A stretch of DNA of 64,000 nucleotides, from NCBI RefSeq assembly GCF_014205275.1, contig NZ_JACHND010000001.1, positions 6,448,001 through 6,512,000 on the forward strand. Reading direction: 5' to 3'. A program made the position numbers and the translations under genes. Positions 8,282-15,151 of the stretch are shown in pieces (the stretch's first letter is position 1; each line of letters begins with the position of its first letter). Source of the stretch: Sphaerisporangium siamense (GTDB taxonomy: Bacteria > Actinomycetota > Actinomycetes > Streptosporangiales > Streptosporangiaceae). The notes below the pieces were generated by a model. The model was not told the origin of the DNA and did not search any database. It was given only the letters and a program-made list of their open reading frames with translations.

Positions 8282-9517
8282 TCACCCCCGAGGTCGGGCG
8301 TCGGCCCGGTCGACCGGCAGGCGCGCCGCCGGATCCAGGTCCAGCAGGAGGCGGCGGGCGCGCTCGGCCTCGTCCGGCCGCCCCAGCCGCTCCGCGCACA
8401 CGGCCGCCGCGTTCGCCGCCGACGCCCCGCGCAGCGTGCCGGAGCCCGCGGCCCGCAGGAACGTCTCCAGCGCGGCCTCCCAGTCGCCGCGCCCGGCGAG
8501 GTAGGCGCCGATCGCGTAGAGCGGCTCGGGGTCGACGGGGTCGAGGGACAGCAGTTGCCCGACGGCGTCGCCGGGCGCGCTCGCCGTGCCGGTCAGGGTG
8601 TCCAGCTTGAGGTGGGCCTCCAGCACCAGCCCCCGGTTCTCCCGCTGGTAGTGGGCCTGCACCGGGTTCTCGGCCGACCGCGCCAGGGCGTCGTCGTGTT
8701 CCAGGGCGGCGCGCATGTGCGCGACCACCGGGTCCCGGTCGCGGCCGGACAGCTCGTGCAGCGCGGCGGCGCGGTGGTAGCGGCTGGTCACCAGGTGCGC
8801 CAGCCAGTCCGGCTCCGCGCCGAGACCGGTGAGCGACGCCTTCGCGTCGGCGAGCCATCGGGCCGCCTCCTCCCGATCGCTGCCACGGGCGCGGGTGGAG
8901 ACCAGTTGCAGGGCCGCGAGGGTGCGCAGAGCCGGGCGGACGGCGTTGCCGGCCAGCCAGCCGAAGATCTCGTACGGGATGGGGGACTTCCTGTTGAGCT
9001 GGTAGGCCGCGCGGGACACCTCGTAGACCAGCTGCTGGCGCAGCGGGTCGGCGTCGATCGCGAACGTGCCGACCAGGCGTACGGCGTGGCGGTGGAAGCC
9101 GAGTTGCGTGAGCAGGGCGACGACGACGACCCGGCGCGCCGTCGGCAGGTCGTCCCAGTGCTCCAGCGCCTCGACGAGGGCCTGCCAGCGCGGCGAGCGC
9201 ACCTCTTCCGGAAGCGCCCCGGGCTGTTCGCACAGGTGCCGGTGGCTTCTGGCCTGCACGACGACCTGGTAGCGGGAACTCGTCACCGACACCGTGCTGA
9301 ACCAGTTCGGCACGACCGCCTCCTCCTCGCCGGTGAGCATCCGGGCGAGGTGCACGGCGTGCCGGGAGCGCAGCGGGACCGGGCTGTCGGCATCGCGCAG
9401 GTCGAGCCACCCGGCCCAGCGCCGAGCCAGTTCGGCCGTATCGAGCGCGTCCGCCGCCGGGAACCACAGCTCGCCGAATGAGCGGGAATCGTCGCGCTGA
9501 TAGGCGAAGGAAGGCAC
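8282..9517 (-). CDS. TPR-like protein of the YcaO cluster
   Basis: A protein of 411 residues starting at GTG with AGGAG six bases upstream, nine bases after the YcaO stop. It is helical throughout, with TPR-like pairs in the C-terminal half (SRYHRAAALHELSG, PLYAIGAYLAGRGDWEAAL, GASAANAAAVCAERLGRPDE). The N-terminal part (SFAYQRDDSRSFGELWFPAA) is not recognised. No catalytic motif is seen. A scaffold or partner that holds the peptide and the YcaO enzyme together is the simplest idea, because it sits between YcaO and the hydroxylase with almost no spacing. The exact function is unknown. Confidence 0.75.
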   Translation of the reverse strand: MPSFAYQRDDSRSFGELWFPAADALDTAELARRWAGWLDLRDADSPVPLRSRHAVHLARMLTGEEEAVVPNWFSTVSVTSSRYQVVVQARSHRHLCEQPGALPEEVRSPRWQALVEALEHWDDLPTARRVVVVALLTQLGFHRHAVRLVGTFAIDADPLRQQLVYEVSRAAYQLNRKSPIPYEIFGWLAGNAVRPALRTLAALQLVSTRARGSDREEAARWLADAKASLTGLGAEPDWLAHLVTSRYHRAAALHELSGRDRDPVVAHMRAALEHDDALARSAENPVQAHYQRENRGLVLEAHLKLDTLTGTASAPGDAVGQLLSLDPVDPEPLYAIGAYLAGRGDWEAALETFLRAAGSGTLRGASAANAAAVCAERLGRPDEAERARRLLLDLDPAARLPVDRADARPRG

Positions 9518-9526
9518 GTGGGGCTC

Positions 9527-10567
9527 CTAAACCACTGGGCAGGGCAGGTGGGAAGGCGGGGTGAGCGGTTCGAAGACCTCCGAGCCGTGGCACACGACGC
9601 GGTGCACCACGTGGTCGTCGACGGAGGGCAGCCGCACCTCGACCGGCTGGCGCCCGAACAGGGCGTCCGCCGCGTCCAGCAGTGCCGCCGAGCCGGCCGG
9701 GGCCCGCCGGAGGGCGCCGCGCCCCGCGATCCGGCTCTCGACGAAGTCCAGGTGCGCCGGGCCGGCCGCGGCCACGGCGTGTCCACGGTCCCGGTCCCGG
9801 CTCTGCAGGCTGCTCGACGGGCGCGCGCCCAGGGCGAGCCTCGCCGCCACCGCCTCGTAGACCGCGTGCCGTACGGCGTCGGCGGTATCGCCTCTCGCCG
9901 CGGCGCCGCAGGTGAGGGCGGCGCCGCCGGTTCGGTGCAGCAGGGCGAGCACGATGTCGGGGTAGGGCCGGACCACGCGGACGGTGCGCAGGCGGACCTT
10001 GTGATCACGCAGGCCGGCGAGCAGTGCCGCGGGCAGTACGGAGTCGTGCAGGTGGTCCAGGTCCTCGAAGCGGATGTCACCGGTGCGCCAGCCGTGGGCC
10101 AGCACGTGCCGCTCGATCACTTCCAGCAGCGCCGACGTCCGTGCCCGCCCCCGGTCCGTGCCCGCGCCGGTGCCGGCCGACGTCTGCACGCACCACCGCT
10201 CCTCGGGCGGCGGCGGGTCCCACCCGAGGAAGACCGCCTGGGCCGGCACCGCCGTCTCGGCGCCGTCGCGCATGCCGGTCCCGGCCACCCAGTGGCAGGG
10301 CGGAGAACCGGCTTCCAGCAACGCGGCGGGTTCGACGCGGGGAAGCGCGCCCGGATCCGCCAGCAGCGGCAGCACACCGGCCGCCGACACGTGGCTCACG
10401 TGCTGGACGTACTCGCCGAGCGCGCGCCGCGCCGCCCGGCCGGGGTCGTCGTCGCAGGCGCCGCCGCTGATTCCCGACTCGTCGCTCATCCAGGCGACGT
10501 GGACGGCGCCGTTGATCAGAGGGCGCACCGTGGGCCCGGCGGCCCGCACCGCTCCCCGGTGGCTCAT
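9527..10567 (-). CDS. YcaO-domain peptide-modifying enzyme
   Basis: A protein of 346 residues. The YcaO nucleotide-binding signature is complete: SAGTGAGTDRGRARTSALLE (130-149) followed by VIERH, matching S-x-G-x-x-x-G...E-x-x-E-R. YcaO enzymes use ATP to activate backbone amides, giving azolines, thioamides or amidines. The C-terminus is proline-rich (LTPPSHLPCPVV, 335-346), comparable in position with the PxPxP tail of azoline-forming YcaOs though not identical. The start is ATG 10567 with GAGGAG upstream; longer versions lack a ribosome site. No separate E1-like/ocin-ThiF partner and no TfuA are present, so the chemistry cannot be assigned. It is the second gene of the block, after the 25-residue peptide. 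Confidence 0.87.
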   Translation of the reverse strand: MSHRGAVRAAGPTVRPLINGAVHVAWMSDESGISGGACDDDPGRAARRALGEYVQHVSHVSAAGVLPLLADPGALPRVEPAALLEAGSPPCHWVAGTGMRDGAETAVPAQAVFLGWDPPPPEERWCVQTSAGTGAGTDRGRARTSALLEVIERHVLAHGWRTGDIRFEDLDHLHDSVLPAALLAGLRDHKVRLRTVRVVRPYPDIVLALLHRTGGAALTCGAAARGDTADAVRHAVYEAVAARLALGARPSSSLQSRDRDRGHAVAAAGPAHLDFVESRIAGRGALRRAPAGSAALLDAADALFGRQPVEVRLPSVDDHVVHRVVCHGSEVFEPLTPPSHLPCPVV

Positions 10568-10698
10568 CGTCACTCCTCGGCGAACTTCGACCGTCACTCC
10601 AGGTGCGGACGCGGCGGGGTGCGTGCGCAGGCGACCCACCCCACCACGTCCTTCCGACCGGCCGCTCCCAGGTCACGGGCGCGCGGACGACCTACATG

Positions 10699-10776
10699 TC
10701 AGTAAGACTTGTTGCCGAGAACGTCGAACTCCGCGGCTTCCTCGTCGACCTGACCCAGGTCCCAGCTGATCTCCAT
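10699..10776 (-). CDS. 25-residue candidate RiPP precursor peptide
   Basis: A very short gene, ATG 10776 to TGA 10699, preceded by a strong ribosome site (AGGAGGAGGTGAAG, ending five bases before ATG). The peptide begins MEISWDLGQ, has an acidic middle (DEEAAEFD) and ends VLGNKSY. An acidic, Leu/Phe/Asp-rich leader (EFDVLG) followed by a short polar tail is typical of YcaO-type precursors. Modifiable residues in the tail are Asn, Lys, Ser and Tyr. It lies 131 bases upstream of the YcaO gene on the same strand and heads the seven-gene block. Assignment as substrate is an inference; the ribosome site and position are seen directly. I do not recognise the sequence as a known RiPP class. Confidence 0.72.
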   Translation of the reverse strand: MEISWDLGQVDEEAAEFDVLGNKSY

Positions 10777-11013
10777 GAATCTTCACCTCCTCCTGTGGTG
10801 CGTGGAATCTAGGCGGGGTCGGAGCTCTGGCGCATCTCGCAGATTGCTCAACTGGTTCACGTGCTGTCGGCATCGGTGTTATCGGCCCGCCCCATTCGGC
10901 GAACCACGGTGAGCATGAGGGCGGCTCCGGTCCGGTCATCGTCACGACCGCGGCGCCTGGAACTCGCGCCACGGTGTGGCCGAGGTCATGGATGCCTCCC
11001 AGGCCAGGCCGCG

Positions 11014-11856
11014 TTACGTTCGCGGGTGGGTGTCCAGGCTGAGGGCGAGCAGGGCGACTTGGTCGATATGGGCTGGTTCGGGCTGGTAGAGGCTCAGGCG
11101 GGTGGACGAGTGGTCCAGGTACCACACCTGGTGCTCCATCCTCAGGTCGCCAACCGCCGGATGGTGGAAGACCTTGTGGCTGGACCGGCGCGGCCGGACG
11201 TGGTGCCGGTCCCACAGCCGCCGGAAGTCGGCGCTGGCCGCGGCGAGTTCCTCGCGCACCTGGCGCAGGTCGGCCGCGTCCGGGTCGGCGCTCGTCCAAT
11301 GGTGCAGGTTCGCCACGCCCATGGCCGCCGCCCCCTCCCAGTCCCCCAGCACCGAGCGCGCGGCCGGGTGGAGAAAGGTGTAGCGCACCGTGTTGCGGCG
11401 CCGCGCCGGCCACTCGCCCAGGCCCGCGTGCAGGGCGAGGCCCTCCGGGTTGGCGGCGAGCACGTCGCCGTTACGCGCCAGCAGCAGCGCGGGCCAGGGA
11501 CGGACCCGCTCCAGCAGGTCGAGCGCGGGACGTGACGCCGACGGCGCCGGTTGCGGCCGTGTGGTGCGGCGGCCCGCCGCGTAGTCGGTGAGCCGGCCGA
11601 GATGGTCGCGTTCGTCCGGATCCAGCCGCAGCGCGGCGGCCAGTGCCTCGACGACGGCCGGGCCGGGGTTGCGCTCGCGGCCCTGCTCCAGCCGCGTGTA
11701 GTAGTCGACGCTGAGCCCGGCCAGCGCGGCGAGTTCCTCCCGGCACAGCCCCGGCGTGCGCCGCCGTCCGACGGTGGCGGGCAGACCGGCCTGCGCGGGG
11801 CTCACGCGCGCACGCCGGGCGCGCAGGAACTCCCCCAAGGGGTTGGACTGCGGCAT
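11014..11856 (-). CDS. XRE-family regulator with MmyB-like sensor domain
   Basis: A protein of 280 residues. Residues about 5-75 form a helix-turn-helix (EFLRARRARVSPAQAG, CREELAALAGLSVDYYTRLE), and the C-terminal 180 residues form the MmyB-like ligand-binding part (PWPALLLARNGDVLAANPEG, EWPARRRNTVRYTFLHP, RRSSHKVFHHPAVGDLRMEH). Starts further upstream would add a tail of unlikely composition, so ATG 11856 is chosen. It lies 237 bases upstream of the putative peptide cluster on the same strand and may control it. A broken copy of the same gene lies at the far end of the cluster (2465-2906), also on the minus strand. Confidence 0.9.
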   Translation of the reverse strand: MPQSNPLGEFLRARRARVSPAQAGLPATVGRRRTPGLCREELAALAGLSVDYYTRLEQGRERNPGPAVVEALAAALRLDPDERDHLGRLTDYAAGRRTTRPQPAPSASRPALDLLERVRPWPALLLARNGDVLAANPEGLALHAGLGEWPARRRNTVRYTFLHPAARSVLGDWEGAAAMGVANLHHWTSADPDAADLRQVREELAAASADFRRLWDRHHVRPRRSSHKVFHHPAVGDLRMEHQVWYLDHSSTRLSLYQPEPAHIDQVALLALSLDTHPRT

Positions 11857-11958
11857 CCGCCCATTCTGGCAGCCATCCGCCGCCTTCAGCCTGGCCGTGT
11901 CACTGCCAGGTACCACGCGGCCTGGTGCGCCCCGGTGGGCCCGATCAAGGGTGGACCT

Positions 11959-12288
11959 ATGAGGGAAGTCCCACAACCGGTACAACCGGTACAACCGGCA
12001 CAAACGGCAGGATCGGCACCACAGGCACGATCGGGGCGATCAACAGGCTCGGCACGGTCCGCGGGATCGGCGCCATCGGCACGGCCGGCCCGGTGGAAGC
12101 TGTGGCTGCTGGTAGTCGTCACGCTGTACCCGATCATCACCATCAGCGTGGCGCTCGCCGCGCCCCTGCTGGATCGGTTGCCGCCGGCCGCCCGGTTCGC
12201 GATCATCGTGCCGGTCATGGTGGCACTCATGCTGTGGGTCGTCGTGCCCCTGCTGCACCGGGTCTTCGGCTCCTGGCTGGCGCGGTGA
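11959..12288 (+). CDS. small two-helix membrane protein with low-complexity N-terminus
   Basis: A protein of 109 residues starting at ATG 11959, with GGGTGGA upstream. Residues 1-45 are low complexity (repeated VQP, then SGRSTGSARSAGSAPSARPA). Two hydrophobic segments follow: LWLLVVVTLYPIITISVALA (about 48-67) and FAIIVPVMVALMLWVVVPLL (about 79-98). The DNA of the first part is made of short cgg-rich repeats. No family is recognised, though the transmembrane pair resembles small DUF2798-like proteins. It runs divergently from the MmyB-type regulator. Confidence 0.6.
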   Translation: MREVPQPVQPVQPAQTAGSAPQARSGRSTGSARSAGSAPSARPARWKLWLLVVVTLYPIITISVALAAPLLDRLPPAARFAIIVPVMVALMLWVVVPLLHRVFGSWLAR

Positions 12289-12370
12289 TCGACCGGGTGG
12301 CCGGGTGGACGCCACCGCGCTGGAGGTCGTCGCCGACGTGAAGCCGGCCCGCAAGAACGCCGATCGTCAC

Positions 12371-12392
12371 CGGTGGGCTAACGGCGGCCGGC
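12371..12392. repeat. partial copy of the dispersed GGGTGGGCT repeat
   Basis: The string cggtgggctaacggcggccg matches the left end of the dispersed repeat family best seen at 13474-13521. The right half is missing. It overlaps nothing coding. Confidence 0.4.
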
Positions 12393-12395
12393 CTA

Positions 12396-12764
12396 TCAGG
12401 CGCGGTCGTGGAGAGTGACTTGGTAGCCGTCGGGGTCGGCGAAGGTGAAGGTCCGGCCGAAGGGGCCGTCGATCGGTGCGGAGACGATGGTGTGACCGTC
12501 GGCGACGAGAGCATCGTGGATGGCCTGGACGTCGGTGGCGTGGAGCCAGATCGCGGCACCGATGCCGGGCTGGGCGACGGACGCGAGATCGGTGCCGGGA
12601 ACGACGTCGCGGAGGGCGAACGCGATCGGCTTCGTCTCGAAGACGACGGCGTGCGGAGGTCCGGCCTGCGAGCGGACGAGGCCGAGGTACCGCTCGTAGA
12701 ACGCCTGCGAAGCGTCGAGGTCGCGTGCCTGGAGCGAGATGAAGTCGGGGCCGGTGGCGGGCAT
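12396..12764 (-). CDS. VOC-family (glyoxalase-like) protein
   Basis: A single-domain VOC protein of 122 residues: FISLQARDLDASQAFYERYL at the start, AIWLHATDVQAIHDALVADG in the middle, and GRTFTFADPDGYQVTLHD at the end, the last holding the usual metal-side Asp/Gly pattern. These proteins bind divalent metal and act as glyoxalase-like enzymes, dioxygenases or antibiotic-binding resistance proteins; the substrate cannot be told. AAGGAG lies seven bases before the ATG. It is divergent from a MarR regulator with two palindromic sites between them, so it is probably that regulator's target. Confidence 0.88.
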   Translation of the reverse strand: MPATGPDFISLQARDLDASQAFYERYLGLVRSQAGPPHAVVFETKPIAFALRDVVPGTDLASVAQPGIGAAIWLHATDVQAIHDALVADGHTIVSAPIDGPFGRTFTFADPDGYQVTLHDRA

Positions 12765-12783
12765 GGTGATGCTCCTTCTCTTC

Positions 12784-12829
12784 GTGTCAGATTTCTGACA
12801 CAGACCAACGTATGTCAGAATCCTGACAT
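12784..12829. promoter_or_regulatory. paired palindromic operators of the MarR/VOC divergent promoter
   Basis: Two near-identical inverted repeats occupy the 63-base gap: GTGTCAG-attt-CTGACAC (12784-12801) and ATGTCAG-aatc-CTGACAT (12812-12829). Their centres are 28 bases apart. The second covers the regulator's own ATG. The core TGTCAG-N4-CTGACA suits a MarR dimer that represses both itself and the VOC gene. Confidence 0.85.
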
Positions 12830-13286
12830 GAGTCAAAACGGTGCCGGCGTCGACCTGGACAAATCACTGGGCTACCTGCTGAAAGAGGCGTCGAGCGCCC
12901 TGCGCGCAGCCATGGAGGAGGTGCTGCGGCCACTCGGGATGAGCGTGACGCACTACTCCTGCCTCGAGCTGCTGGCTCAACGGCCGGGCTTGTCGAACTC
13001 CGAGCTCGCGCGTGGCGCGTTCGTGACACGGCAGTCGATGAACGTGCTGCTCCAGGCCCTGGAACGAGACGGCTACGTGACCAGGCCCGCGGAGGCACCC
13101 GTCGGGAAGGTCCTCCCCGCGCGGCTCACGCCTCGCGGCCGACGGAGCCTGGAGAAGGCGTCCGCAGCGGTCCGGTCCGTCGAGGTCAGAATGCTGGGCG
13201 GCATGACCGAGGCCGAGCAGTCAGACGCGTTCCGGATCCTGCAGAGCATGATCCATTCCCTGCGCGACGGCGACGACGATGCATAG
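12828..13286 (+). CDS. MarR-family transcriptional regulator
   Basis: A protein of 152 residues with the MarR winged helix: SNSELARGAFVTRQSMNVLL (recognition helix region, about 64-83), then ALERDGYVTRPAEAPVGKVL and ARLTPRGRRSLEKA. These repressors release DNA when they bind small phenolic or oxidised ligands. No ribosome site precedes the ATG, and the ATG lies inside an operator palindrome, so the message may be leaderless and self-repressed. It is divergent from the VOC gene. Confidence 0.9.
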   Translation: MSQNGAGVDLDKSLGYLLKEASSALRAAMEEVLRPLGMSVTHYSCLELLAQRPGLSNSELARGAFVTRQSMNVLLQALERDGYVTRPAEAPVGKVLPARLTPRGRRSLEKASAAVRSVEVRMLGGMTEAEQSDAFRILQSMIHSLRDGDDDA

Positions 13287-13628
13287 CTCGTTCCCCGGCG
13301 CACGTCTCGTGGCATCCGGACAGCAGTGCGGCCGAGCACGGAGAACCGCGCAGGCGACCTCGAACCCCTACAGCCCCCGACTACGCCCTCTTCCGCGATG
13401 AGCCTGCCAATGGCACCTCCACGCGTCTACCGGCCACCTGGTGTCTGTCGGCGGTCTGGTCGTGCGTACTTGTGGGTGGGCTAACGGCGGCCGACCACGA
13501 CGGACCCGCACGGGTGGGCTCTCAGACCTCTTCCAGTCCGAAGCCGGACACGTCCGGGCCCGCCGTCTACAAGCGGCGCTCACGGGTGGGTAAAGAGGCC
13601 GTCAAAGCGATGCTTTAGCGTGATCGCT
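13287..13628. other. spacer with one full dispersed repeat
   Basis: This 342-base gap has no supported gene. It holds a full repeat copy (13474-13521). The flank 13441-13560 matches 17521-17640 on the other side of the ABC exporter almost base for base over about 110 bases. Confidence 0.7.
13474..13521 (-). repeat. dispersed 48-base repeat (GGGTGGGCT...GCACGGGTGGGCTC)
   Basis: The unit starts gggtgggctaacggcggc and ends gcacgggtgggctc. The same design occurs at 17029, 17242, 17558, 49402, 49552, 49659, 49807, 53926, 54064 and 54223, in either orientation. The two ends are direct copies of GGGTGGGCT. Confidence 0.8.
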
Positions 13629-15151
13629 ATGAAGGCGGCGGCTCGGTATCTGTGCTGGCTGGCCTGGGCTCAGAAGGGTCGGGTCGGGCTGGGGGCGGCG
13701 CTGGGGACCCTCTGGATGGTGGGTCTGACGCTCCCGCCGTACCTGTTGTCGAGGGCGATCGACGACGAACTGGCGCCCGGCTGGGTGCCGGCGCTGCTCG
13801 GGGCGGGCCTGGTCAACGCCTGGCTGGCGATGTCGCGGCACCGTACGATGACCAAGATCCGGATGGACGCCAACTTCCGCACCGTGCGCGCCCTGGTCGA
13901 GCAGATCAACAAGCTGGGCGCCGACCTGCCCAAGCGCGCTTCGGCGGGCGACGTGGTGACGATCGCCATCGGCGACGTCATCGCCATCGCCGCCTCGCTG
14001 ACGGTGACCGGCCCCGGCGTGGGCGCGGTGATCAGCTACGGCGTGGTGGCGGCGCTGCTGCTGCGGGTCTCCGTGGTGCTGGCCGTGGTGGTGCTGCTGG
14101 GCGTCCCGCTGCTGGCGATCCTGCTCGGCCCGTTGCTCGGGCGGCTGATGAAGGTGCAGAACGGCTACCGCGAGGCGCAGGGCACGCTGACCACCCGCCT
14201 GGTCGACCTGATCGAGGGGCTGCGGGTGCTCAACGCCTTCGGCGGCAAGGGCGCCTACGCCGCGCGGTACCGCGCCGACTCGGCGAGCCTGCGCGAGCAG
14301 GGCTACCGGGTGGCGTCGCTGACGAGCTGGGTCGGCGCGCTGGGCGCCGGACTGCCCGCGCTGTTCCTGGCCGCCGTCACCTGGCTGGGCGCCCGGCTGG
14401 CCGCCGAGGGGGCGATCACGGTGGGCGAACTGGTCGGGGTGTACGGGTACATCGCCATGCTGGTGGTGCCGGTCTCCTTCTTCATCGAGGGCAGCTTCCA
14501 GATCAGCCACGGCCTGGTCGCCGCCCGCCAGGTCACCCGCTTCCTCGCGCTGCGCGCCGGGGAGCGGCCCCGCCCCGCCGGGCCGGACATCGCGCCGGGG
14601 ACCCTGGTGGGGCTGGTCAGCGCCCGGCCCGAGGAGAGCGTGGCGCTGCTCGAAGGGCTGGGCGGGTTCGACGGCACATCTCTGATCGCCGACCACGACG
14701 CCGCCCTGTTCGCGGGCACCTGCGCGAGGTCCTCCAGGGCCGGGGCGAGGCGGACGACGAAGCCGTCCACCGGGCCGTGCGCGTCGCCGCGGCGCAGGAC
14801 GTCGTCGCGGGGCTACGCCACGGGCTCGACTCGATGATCGAACCCGGCGGCCGCAACCTGTCGGGCGGCCAGCGTCAGCGCGTGCGCCTGGCCCGGGCAC
14901 TGCTCGCCGAGCCCGAGGTGCTGCTGGCCGTGGAGCCCACCTCCGCGCTGGACGCGCACACCGAGTCCCTCCTCGCGGGGCGGCTCCGTACGGCACGCGC
15001 CGGCCGTACGACCGTCGTGGCCACCACCTCGCCGCTGCTGCTCGCCCAGGCCGACCAGGTGCTGTTCGTCGAGGACGGGCGGGTGGTCGCCTCCGGCACC
15101 CACCGCGAGCTGATGGAGTCCACCCCCGCCTACCGATCGGTGCTCGCATGA
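13629..15151 (+). pseudogene. ABC exporter half (membrane + degenerate ATPase domain), frameshifted
   Basis: The frame runs from ATG 13629 through six membrane segments and into the nucleotide-binding domain as far as LIADHDAALFAGT (near 14719). It then resumes one frame over as LREVLQGRGEADDEAVHRAV, LSGGQRQRVRLARALLAEPE and SGTHRELMEST, to the stop at 15151. One C appears missing from ggcacctgcgc (ggcaccctgcgc would restore it). The ATPase domain is naturally degenerate: no Walker A lysine (VGLVSARPEESVALLEGLGG) and Walker B reads LLAVEPTSALD. LSGGQ is intact. This complements the next gene, as in heterodimeric exporters. It may be a real pseudogene or a single-base sequencing error. The stop overlaps the next start (ATGA). 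Confidence 0.8.

Noticed and set aside
10811-10839. Eight-residue open frame (MRQSSDPA) just upstream of the precursor peptide
   Set aside because: No ribosome site and too short to judge. It might be a leader but nothing supports it.
10859-10918. 19-residue open frame upstream of the cluster on the minus strand
   Set aside because: No ribosome site and arginine-rich random composition; the 25-residue frame is far better supported.
14700-14730. Programmed frameshift in the first ABC half
   Set aside because: No slippery heptamer or downstream pseudoknot is visible; a missing C in a short run is simpler.
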